The translations under genes and the position numbers were made by a program. A DNA stretch of 64,000 nucleotides from Nematostella vectensis (lineage: Eukaryota; Cnidaria; Anthozoa; Actiniaria; Edwardsiidae): the NCBI RefSeq assembly GCF_932526225.1, contig NC_064035.1, positions 6,261,501-6,325,500 on the forward strand, in the 5' to 3' direction. The first letter of the stretch is position 1; each line of letters begins with the position of its first letter. The notes under the pieces were generated by a model that saw nothing but the letters and a program-made list of their open reading frames with translations, had not been told where the DNA came from and ran no database searches. Of the stretch, positions 12,101 through 21,400 are shown piece after piece.

Positions 12101-15100
12101 TTAATACTTTGATGTGACTATCCAACAGATGTCCATACCCCACTTTGTCAGAGAAGCCCCTCTTTAATACTTTGATGTGACTATCCAACAGATGTCCATA
12201 CCCCACTTTGTCAGAGAAGCCCCTCTTTAATACTTTGATGTGACTATCCAACATATGTCCATACCCCACTTTGTCAGAGAAGCCCCTCTTTAATACTTTG
12301 ATGTGACTATCCAACAGATGTCTATACCCCACTTTGTCAGAGAAGCCCCTCTTTAATACTTTGATGTGATTACCAACAGATGTCCATACCACACTTTGTT
12401 AGAGAAGTCCCTCTTTAATACTTTGATGTGGTTACCAACAGATGTCCATACCACACTTTGTTAGAGAAGCCCCTCTTTAATACTTTGATGTGACTATCCA
12501 ACATATGTCAATACCACACTTTGTTAGAGAAGCCCCTCTTTAATACTTTGATGTGATTACCACCAGATGTCCATACCCCACTTTGTCAAAGAAGCCCCTC
12601 TTTAATACTTTGATGTGACTATCCAACAGATGTCCATACCCCACTTTGTCAGAGAAGCCCCTCTTTAATACTTTGATGTGACTATCCAACATATGTCCAT
12701 ACCACACTTTGTTAAAGAAGCCCCTCTTTAATACTTTGATGTGATTACCAACAGATTTCCATAGCCCACTTTGTCAGAGAAGCCCCTCTTTAATACTTTG
12801 ATGTGACTATCCAACAGATGTCCATACCCCACTTTGTCAGAGAAGCCCCTCTTTAATACTTTGATGTGACTATCCAACATATGTCCATACCACACTTTGT
12901 TAAAGAAGCCCCTCTTTAATACTTTGATGTGATTACCAACAGATGTCCATACCCACTTTGTCAGAGAAGCCCCTCTTTAATACTTTGATGTGACTATCCA
13001 ACAGATGTCCAGCCTCCATCCATCAGGTGTCCCAATAGCATAATAACGAATACCGACCCGGGCAAGTCTACCGCGCGCATCACCATTCCCATGCCAGTGG
13101 CGACAGATAACAGCGGAGAGGCTCCCAAAATCACACACGATGCTGGCCAAGCGTCCCAAGACTTCACGGTCAGTGCAACACCACACACGGTCAAGTTCAC
13201 CGCTACCGACAAAGCGGGGCTATCTTCCTCGTGTGTGCTTCACATCACAGTAAAAGGCAAGTCGCTTAAACAGGTTTACGGATATCAGTTTTGCGTTTTG
13301 GCAAAGAAAATATGCAGAAAATCATCAGGGCAAAAAGACACGTTTTCAATTGAGCAAGCTAGTGTTTTTTTAACATTGATTAATTGGTAGCAAGGATTCG
13401 ATTTAACGAACATTGTCAAAATGGCTGAACTATTTTCTTTTGAAGACACGACCTAACAGAGCCAACTACTTGTCTTTTGTGAGGATTTGAAAGGTTCATT
13501 CTTAAAATCACCCAAAGAAACTCAAAAGCAAAAGCTGTATCACATATACCATCACCTGTGCAAGCGGTATGATACATTCTATAAGGGCATGATATACATT
13601 CCTTTTAAGGTATGATATATTCCTTATAAGGTATGATACAATACTTTAAAGGTATGATACATTCCTTATAAGGTATTATACATTCCTACATTCCTTTAAA
13701 GGTATGATACATTTCTTATAAGATATGATACATTCCTTTTAAGGTATGATACATTCCTTCAAAGGGTATATCCCATTCCTTATAAGCCATGTACAGGACC
13801 CTGATTATTCTACAAGCATCAAAAAACAAGGACTTACTATTTCCTAATCAGATGAGGAAAGGCCAAAGGTCACGTTTTGTCCAAAAGACATCAAGATCGA
13901 GACGAACCAGAATAGTAAGCGAGTCACGTGGACTTACCCAACATTTGTTGACAACAACGACAAGTCCCCGGACCACCCCTTGAGGATCACTAGCAACCGA
14001 AACCCAGGCAGCAGCTTTCCGTGGGGGAGGTACAGGGTCATATATAACGCCTTCGATCGGGCCAATAACAATGCTACGTGCGAGTTCTACGTGGAAGTGG
14101 GGCGTAAGTAACAGTTTGTTATTCATATATAGTATAACTAGCAAACTACAGACAAGCTGTAGAAAAGCTAGATGGTCTGCGTAAGCATGGTGTAAACAAG
14201 GTATAAATCAACACAAAATATGTTGAACGCCTCTGTGAAACAGGAATAGCGCTGACGTTTCGAGCGTTAAGCACTTCGCGGAAGCAAAATGCTAACGCTA
14301 ACAACTCTGTTTCACAGAAGCGTTCAACATACTTTTTCAATCTTGTGTTGATACATGCTAAATTGGTTTGACAATTATCAGATGAATGATATTTGTATTT
14401 GATTTATAAAGTAAATATTACAGAAACAGGAATCTCTCAATCTCATCCCCATCCATCTATAACTTTTTTTATCCAAATACACAACGCACCTTCTTTAGTA
14501 CCGGACAAAGGCGAGTCAAATTGATATTCAGCGGTAAACCATATCTTTTCTCGGCACATTGGGCACGCTCTTGTTTAACTGCTCGTCTTTTATTTGTCAA
14601 GAGCTGATATTTGACAAATGTATCTTGCCATAGTCATGTTATTATCGCTCGTTTTCCAGCTGTCAAGTGTCCGATATTTGAGCCGCCGCAGTTCGGGATA
14701 CGCGCGTGTAACAAGAAGACCCAGGACGCTAATGGCGTCACGTTCGAGATGTTTTGTAGTGTGCAGTGCAAGTCGGGATACGCCTTCGCAGAATTGGCTC
14801 CACAAGTGTTTATGTGCCGATCGGATGGCGTATGGCATCACATGATGTACGGATTCCCGGCACCTATTTCGGACCAAATGAAGAAACCTTGGGCTGATTG
14901 TGCACGTGAGTATCACATGGCGAGACCATGGCTGACTGTTCACGTGATTATCACGTGACTAGAGCATGGCTTATTGTTCACGTGATTATCACATGACTAG
15001 ACCATGGTTGACTGTTCACGTGAGTATCACATGACTAGACCATGGCTGACTGTTCACGTGAGTATCACATGACTAGACTATGGCTGAGTGTTCACGTGAT

Positions 15101-17754
15101 TATCACATGACGAGATCATGGCTGACTGTTCACGTGATTATCACATGACGAGACCATGCACTTTCATAATAAACGCTCAGGTTTCTAATGACTTTACTTT
15201 AAAATCAGACCAATAAAAGCATCGATTTTTACTTTAGCCTTATATCAATTTGACTTTTCGTGTAAAGCTAAGACCGAAGCAAACTCGGCTGCCAAGGAGT
15301 TCACCTTCTACACGGGGGCATGCGCAGGCAACGATGACGCGGCACTCAATCAGATACGACACAACTTCCTCGAAGCAATCAAAAACAGTCACTTGGCGAA
15401 CTATGCCCTTTGCGAAGTTAGTCAAGGATTGGATTGCGTGGTTGAAAATGTCAAAGTTTACTGCGGAGAACGGTAAGCGAAGAGTGAGGAGATTGACGTG
15501 TGAGAAAGGGTTCGAAGAAACGGGTGGATAAGAATGAATTGATGGAAGATAAGGGGATAGGAGACCTTAAATGAGAAGTGTCGGAATCATGTAAAATGTT
15601 CTTAGTAGTGTCTATGTTATAGGTCCAAGCGCAGCAATGATCCACCTCAAAGAATCATCTCGTTTGACTTTGTCATCAACGACCTGAAACCAGACAGCGA
15701 TCGAGCAAAGGAAGTCATCAAATTACAAAAAATGATGAAGGTTGTCATTACGCGTCATGATTGAATCATTATCTTGACTTTATCTACATCACCATAGTCA
15801 AACCCTCAACGCACCTTGTCATATATCCCCATTATGATTGCCTCTTATTAGGGGCGGCAGACGGGGAGGGGCAGGGTTGACGCTTGCCCCCCCCCCCCCC
15901 CCCCCACCCCACTTGAAATGAATAAGGCGTTAAATGTTTAAATCTATTACCTGATAAAGGACGACATTATACGTTTTGATTTTTGTTAAACTGTTTGTAT
16001 TTATTTTTAGCGGTACTCACTGTGAGATCCAGGTACCCCTCACACCCACCCCCCTAGACCCCCCTCTTAGGACCATTCCGCCGCCACTGCTTATAAGATC
16101 GCCGCACCGAGCATTTGAAACCATAGATGACCTGGAATCGCAAATTCTGTTACAAGCATGTCATGTAATGACATTGCCTAACATCATTATAACAACAATT
16201 TGCGTTATCAGGTGACCACGCTCTCCTCTGACATTGACTAACATCATAATAACAACAATTTGCGTTATCAGGTGACCACGCTCTCCTCTGACATTGCCTA
16301 ACATCATTATAACAACAATTTGCGTTATCAGGTGACCACGCTCTCCTCTGACATTGACTAACATCATTATAACAACAATTTGCGTTATCAGGTGACCACG
16401 CTCTCTTCTGACATTGCCTAACATCATTATAACAACAATTTGCGTTATCAGGTGACATCTAGCTCTCCTAGACACGCTTATGACCACAAAATTTCGCTTG
16501 GTTTGTCACGGTACATTTTATACTGCGCTGATTTGTTTCAGGAGCTAGATGTTCTCGAAGGCTACCTCAAAACGCAGTTTCCTGTCAGTGCTAATATGCC
16601 GAACCTCCGCATCCAAGCGTTGGGGAGCTCAGTATTTTGCCCACAGAAAACAGCGTTAGTAATACCTAAAGGTGCTGGCTCCGATCTACAGAGGGCAATC
16701 TGTGGTAAGTTATGAGTATCGATTTAGCCCGTAGGCTTCAACCATTAGAATAACTTGTACCAGTTAGCGAGGATGCAGCAACACGAATGTGTGCCCTTGT
16801 TGTGCACAGTTTGTAGGGTTGTGAGAGTTTATTGCATCATGTCCCTAGTCTTGTAGTGTAGCCTTTTGTTCCGATCCCTTCCCCTCCCCTTCTTCCGATC
16901 CCCTCCCCTTCTTCCGATCCCCTCCCCTACGAGATTGAGCAAAACCCATAAACAATCCCGGGCAAGGGTCTGATACGCTCTACAGTTTAGTCTCGAAATA
17001 TGAAAACGGTTTCAACTTGAAACACTAGAACACAGTTTGAATGGAAATGAGAAGCGCTTGCCCATAAAGTAAAGTGAGATAATTATTTTTAATGCTCTCA
17101 CGTAAATATTTCTTTGAAAGTTCTCACTATATTTCTATGATTCATGTTTAAGTCGAGTGTCCCGTGGGGACGTTTTACAATGAAAAGAGCAGGAACTGCA
17201 GCATTTGTCCCCTCGGAACTTATCAGGATGAAATGGGACAGACAGTCTGTAAGAGTTGTCCCTCGGGCACGCTAACAGTCGTGTCTGGAGCAATCAATGA
17301 GACGTTGTGTTACGGTACGTTTCATGAAATGACAATCCTTGGGGACCCAGGTCTTTGCGGACAAGGGGAACAGGAAACGCAGGAAAAACAGGCTAGAGAC
17401 GCCTTGCAGTCTTTTTCCTCATCGCTTCCGATTATGCCTTGGGTCCCCAAGTATGCACGTGACGCGCGTACGTTAGAATTGTATGACTAATATTCACCTA
17501 TACATTAAACTTGTCCTGTTTAACACTAGGTTGGGAGGGGTTAAACAAGTTTGTGACCTTTTGATTTTGAACATTTCGCAGACACTTGCGAGGCCGGCGA
17601 ATACCGCCACATCGGTGAGGGAGGTGCGGCTACATGCCTTGCTTGTCCAATAGGAACGTACCAGCCCCAGGCTTTCTCGAAGTCTTGTTTGAAATGCCCG
17701 GATGGTAAGAGCACAACACGTGTTGGGGCCATGTCGGTCAATGAGTGCAAGTGA
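6120..17754 (+). CDS. Secreted CCP/HYR/ephrin-receptor-like Cys-rich protein (SVEP1-like fragment architecture)
   Basis: Thirteen exons, all phases consistent: 6120-6390, 8696-8813, 9182-9255, 10141-10344, 11178-11375, 13005-13256, 13852-14103, 14660-14905, 15268-15472, 15623-15740, 16542-16704, 17153-17314, 17582-17754 (TGA). Total 2,436 nt, 811 residues. The start ATG opens a hydrophobic signal peptide (MPHPVRLVFLATCFYLLLC). Domains in order: Cys-rich N-terminal part, including a thrombospondin-1-like segment (CTLGGWSSW, exon 4); CCP/sushi (exon 5); two HYR domains (exons 6 and 7; PPSIRCPNSI start, CEFYVEV end); a second CCP (exon 8); an unrecognised charged region with few Cys (exons 9-11); two ephrin-receptor/GCC2-GCC3-type Cys modules (exons 12-13, CPLGTYQ and CPIGTYQP). 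CCP-HYR-HYR-CCP followed by ephrin-like modules is the order found inside SVEP1, but there is no VWA, EGF or pentraxin domain. No transmembrane segment, so probably extracellular matrix or mesoglea. Exons 4-8 are all phase 1-1, so they can be shuffled. The donor after exon 10 (GTTGTC) is weak and the donor after exon 6 is GC. Ligand unknown. Confidence 0.8.
7012..7204. mobile_element. Foldback (near-palindromic) element
   Basis: TACTGTCGAATCCGTTGTAT at the left end is mirrored by ATACAACGGATTCGACAGTA at the right end. Homology between the arms continues inward (CGATTTGTTTT, GGTTTTCTGTTCCG against CGGAACAGAAAAT), so nearly the whole 193 bp can fold on itself around about 7100-7120. It lies in intron 1 of the CCP/HYR gene. 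It is probably a foldback MITE; no target duplication was identified. Confidence 0.75.
7800..8075 (-). repeat. Dispersed element copy B (inverted relative to copy A)
   Basis: The reverse complement matches the element at 4447-4740, including GACGTGCTATTTG, AAAACTATAAAGCAT and CCAAATCCGACAATAAACGT. It carries a G-run at about 7857-7874; another G-run follows at about 8109-8124 after a TG microsatellite. It sits in intron 1 of the CCP/HYR gene. Confidence 0.6.
9239..9900 (+). repeat. 61-bp minisatellite containing the exon-3 splice donor
   Basis: About 11 tandem copies. The first copy starts inside exon 3 of the CCP/HYR gene: the unit is ACTACCGG.CWTGGT followed by the donor GTGAGTAGTG and intron sequence ending ACTTTACCATACGT. 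Each copy therefore repeats the last ~15 exon bases and the 5' splice site. The used donor is at 9256 because only it gives the phase-1 join to exon 4. Confidence 0.85.
10310..11110 (+). repeat. 43/44-bp minisatellite containing the exon-4 splice donor
   Basis: About 18 copies of a unit in which GACCTACAAGAGACGCGAGA plus AAAAG is followed by GTAAGCG (or GTAAGTG). The exon-4 end is GACCTACAAGAGACGCGAGA plus AAAAG followed by GTACGCG at 10345, so the array is an amplification of the exon end and its donor. Later copies have a better donor consensus (GTAAGY) than the true first one (GTACGC). Confidence 0.85.
11690..13010 (+). repeat. 63-bp minisatellite containing the exon-6 splice acceptor
   Basis: About 21 copies of a unit ending CTATCCAACAG followed by ATGTCC. 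The last copy supplies the acceptor of the first HYR exon (exon starts at 13005; phase 1 restores the Asp codon of DVQPPSIRC). Because 63 is a multiple of three, the minus strand shows a long repetitive open frame, which is not a gene. Confidence 0.85.
13560..13785 (+). repeat. ~22-bp tandem repeat
   Basis: Variant copies of GGTATGATACATTCCTT.. alternating with TATAAGGTAT and TTTAAAGGTA. Located in the intron between the two HYR exons, not at an exon edge. Confidence 0.75.
14206..14352. mobile_element. Short inverted-repeat (hairpin) element
   Basis: Left arm ATCAACACAAAATATGTTGA followed by ACGC and TCTGTGAAACAG; right arm CTGTTTCACAGAAGCGTTCA then ACATA and TTGTGTTGAT. The ~40-bp core between the arms contains GACGTTTCGAGCGTTAAGC, a motif of a type seen in widespread invertebrate repeats (recall, not searched). 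Intron between HYR 2 and CCP 2. Confidence 0.7.
14890..15160 (+). repeat. ~38-bp minisatellite containing the exon-8 splice donor
   Basis: The end of the second CCP exon, GGGCTGATTGTGCAC followed by donor GTGAGTATCACATG, is echoed about 7 times as TGGCTGACTGTTCAC followed by GTGAGTATCACATG or GTGATTATCACATG. The true donor is at 14906. Confidence 0.8.
16160..16456 (+). repeat. 60-bp minisatellite, five copies
   Basis: Unit begins ACATTGCCTAACATCATTAT and ends GACCACGCTCTCCTCTG; copies are nearly identical. It lies mid-intron and, unlike several others in this gene, does not touch a recognised exon edge, although each unit contains TTATCAG|GTGACC. Confidence 0.85.
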
Positions 17755-17788
17755 ATTACACCAACAGATACCGAGCATGTATGCACAG

Positions 17789-17798
17789 AATAAATAAA
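17789..17798 (+). promoter_or_regulatory. Overlapping polyadenylation signals of the CCP/HYR gene
   Basis: Two overlapping AATAAA hexamers (17789-17794 and 17793-17798) lie 35 bases after the TGA. This supports the gene ending here rather than continuing into further EGF modules as SVEP1 does. Confidence 0.65.
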
Positions 17799-17820
17799 CT
17801 TTGATCACGCATTTATTTTC

Positions 17821-18465
17821 TCGTTTGTATACAGACCAAAGGTTGAATTCAACTACCGTAAAATGCTCGTTTTAGCGCCGTTGAGCTTCCAGTAAGCACC
17901 CCGCTTTGCGCGAGCGCGTCCACTACGGCGTAAATATAAATAAAGAGTTGATAAATTGTCTGCGCGTCAGTCATGATATGAATGAAACACCATTTAAAAA
18001 GAAACATGTTTGTGATCTTGTTTTATCAGTTCATTCCATATATACCAGCTCCTGTCAGTTACATAGTTAGATGCACGCAGTGCGTATTTGCGGGAAGGGG
18101 GAATTAATACAGCAAAATACGTTTCCAAATAACATATTATGACACCAAGAGACAGTTTATTTCTTAGACTGTTCAATGCCCTACAAGAAACAAAATACTG
18201 TTCAGAATTTTCCACCATTTTCTGGGTTTATCCGGCTTTTCACAACAAAGAAAAGAAAGAGAGGAGACATAACAGCTTACGCGACGTTACCGAAGAAAAA
18301 ATAAGACGGCCTTAATAATATAACGGCCAAACATTCGAGGACTGCCAAAATTAATTTGTTTGTACATTTTGAGTTTTAAAGATATAGTATCAAAATATAA
18401 CAGCAATATCTTTATAATTTTCACATAACCAAACAATCACAGATATATGTGTGGTGGTGTGAAGG
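17821..18465. other. Spacer between convergent genes
   Basis: Tail-to-tail spacer between the CCP/HYR gene (+) and NFX1 (-). A minus-strand AATAAA (TTTATT at 18156-18161) is a possible NFX1 polyadenylation signal. Nothing else is recognised. Confidence 0.4.
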
Positions 18466-21400
18466 CTAATCGGCAAAATCGTCCGCAAAGTAGTCCGGGG
18501 CTTGTACCCAGGTTTTGCTCTTCGCATCTGGCTTTGAATCTTTGATGACCCTGTAAGCAATATCATGTCAAGCAATGATCAGACTAAAACATAAAATACT
18601 ATTATCAACCACATTGGCTGGTAGCTTTGATTTAAAAGAAGATGTAACGAGTCAACCATTACAAATGAAACAGTCAAGCATTAGACCGCTTGTGGCAACC
18701 ACTACGAGATTTTAAGTTGGCGAAAAGCTCTTGTGGTTATGGTAGCGCCTATCGCATGTAAAATACATGCAATTTGTAGTCACGTAATTACCTGGGTTTT
18801 TCTGCGGGCGTGGAGCCAAGGTACGGGACAAACACGGGCGCTGCGGGATTCGATTTGCTTGTTATTTGGGAAGTCAGCAAGACTGGAGGCAACCGAGAGT
18901 CCCTAACAAGAAACGAAATCTTAGTTATATAAAATGCAGGTCCTTTTTGAAGAATCCTTAACTAATTTTTACCAATATTTCTCCGGTTATAGTAGCTATA
19001 GTCGCGTTCTCCGGTCGTAATTCTGGACCATGTTTTGCCACCTTTCCCTGTCGCACCTGGTAGCCCTACCCACTGTTTCGTTTGGGCTTCTGGTCGTACT
19101 GCTGGCTATTTCATACCTGAAGCTGTAACCACTGTGTTTTTTTTGGGTTCCTGGTCATACTGCTGGCTTTATCATACCTGGCAGCTGTAACCACTGTGTT
19201 TTTTTTGGGTTCCTGGTCGTACTGCTGGCTTTATCATACCTGGCAGCTGTAACCACTGCGTTCCGTCAGGGTTCCTGGTCGTACTGCTGGCTTTATCATA
19301 CCTGGCAGCTGTAACCACTGTGTTTTTTTTGGGTTCCTGGTCATACTGCTGGCTTTATCATACCTAAAGCTGTAACCACTGTGTTTTTTTTGGGTTCCTG
19401 GTCGTACTGCTGGCTTTATCATACCTGGCAGCTGTAACCACTGTGTTTTTTTTGGGTTCCTGGTCGTACTGCTGGCTTTATCATACCTGGCAGCTGTAAC
19501 CACTGTGTTTTTTTTGGGTTCCTGGTCGTACTGCTGGCTTTATCATACCTGGTAGCTGTAACCACTGTGTTTCGTTTGGGTTCCTGGTCGTAACTGCGGC
19601 TGCACAGATTGTAATGTGACGCCAACTCGTGGATGATGCGTCGCTGGTGGGAGTTCATGGGATTAAACGCGTGCGACTTCTGCGTTAATGATCCCTGTTC
19701 ATTAGAAAAAAACTTTAACGTTGTGGCGGGAATTCTTGTATAAGGGCGGATATTCCCGGGTATCAGTGGAAATTTCTGGGTAAGGGCGGAAATCCCTGAT
19801 TATGGGTATAAATTCCTGGGTATCAGTGGAAATTTCTGGGTGTGGGTGGAAAATCCTGGGTATCATAGTAATTCATGGGTGTGGTTGGAACTGGAACTGT
19901 GCATTCTCACCTTGGTGGTACTTTCGATTAATCCATAAAACACTTCCTCAATGGATTTGATAAAGGGGAAGTTAAACCTGTGAGAACAAAAGACAGGATC
20001 AATAAGCATTACACATTAAAGATAATTTGAACATCACTGCAGAGGCAGGTCAGTACGCAGCTCTTACAAGCTGCAATTTGATTGGGCAAATGAACAATAC
20101 CCGCACCCCGACACATTCTTTGTCGAACAAAGATAATAGGACACAAAGCAGCTGCATACTTACTCGCAGAGGCCGCTGTGGTTTGTGCTACCTGTGACAG
20201 AGAGGCGTTTTAGCCGCTGCCTAAGGCAGCAGGCTCTATATGTAGTAGTATGAGGGGACTTACTTTGCCTCGGCTAGCAGAAATGGTGAAAAGGTGACAT
20301 TGGCAGAAAAGGCTGAAGATTCAGGGTTAACATCGAGTGCTTGGGCGAGTCTCCTAACAAGAAGTGAGCCAAGCATGATTTAGTCAAATAGCACAACCAA
20401 TTCTTTATTATCTTTATTTAACAATATCTTTTTTAGCAGTTGCTCCAAGAGCGCCAGAAGGAGCTCATTCCATCAATTTAGAAATATTTGAGTGAGTGAT
20501 ATTTTACAGTTTTACAGAATGGTAAGTGGGGCGTCTATCAAATCTTAGAGTCCTTTATAGAACATTGAAAATGAAGAAACAAGTTTCGGTTTTGTTCTTC
20601 AGACCAAAAAATGATCCCCAATGAGAAATAAATGTTTTCTCTTCTTCTCCCATCTGTTCCGATTCGCATCACTAGCCAACGATATAGATATATGTCATTT
20701 TAAATAACCTTATTTGATTGTTGAAAAACAAATTCACCAGTCTGCCTTGTGAAAAAATATGTATGTGAGTTTTTCAAATAGAGGAAATGTTAAAAGAAAT
20801 TTAACAGAACGAATTTCTACATCTTACCTATTCCGCTCTTGAATAGCACAATCTTCATTACATTCGATGCTGGAATAAACGTTATAAGTTAATAAAATAA
20901 AAGCACCGTTTAATATTGCTACCATTACACGTTTCTGGACAACAGACGGACCCGGAAATTCGACGTTTTCTTCGGCAAAAGTTACGGTATGTTTAAGGAT
21001 ATGTTATGGTGTAAATTAAGGTTAGACTGAGTTTGATGGTGAGTAATGACTCAAGTTAAGTTTTGTTTAGGGTATGTTTGAGTGCGAGTTATGTGAGGGT
21101 TGGTAGTGTTCCTATCCTATTAGATGATACATGCTGTGATTGGGGTGTGTTTGAAGGTGATGTGTGTATTGTGTTCCTATTCTGTTAGATACATTACTGT
21201 CTGATAGAGAACTGGTCATTCAGAAGAATCCCACTAATGTCAACCGTTTGTCCCAGTTGAATGTTCTTCATCTTGTCAGCCAGTGATTCTGTTGTAAACC
21301 TACAACATAATGAAATCCATCGCAAAACATGTTAATCTGCTGTCGCTGCATACATCAGAACTTTCAAGACAAGCAACTGACCGTTGGTACGCAGGTGCAG

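Noticed and set aside
11670-12392. 240-residue minus-strand open frame with a 21-residue repeat
   Set aside because: Produced by a 63-bp minisatellite (multiple of three) inside an intron; no start context, no family, and the plus strand explains it as acceptor-derived repeats.
9239-12990. CRISPR-like array of repeats
   Set aside because: Units are contiguous with no unique spacers, and the context is eukaryotic introns.
13020-13027. Alternative acceptor CCATCAG|GTG for the first HYR exon
   Set aside because: It would shift phase and meet a stop at once; the acceptor at 13004 restores the HYR start.
16150-16487. Two ~105-residue minus-strand frames
   Set aside because: Translation of the five-copy 60-bp minisatellite.
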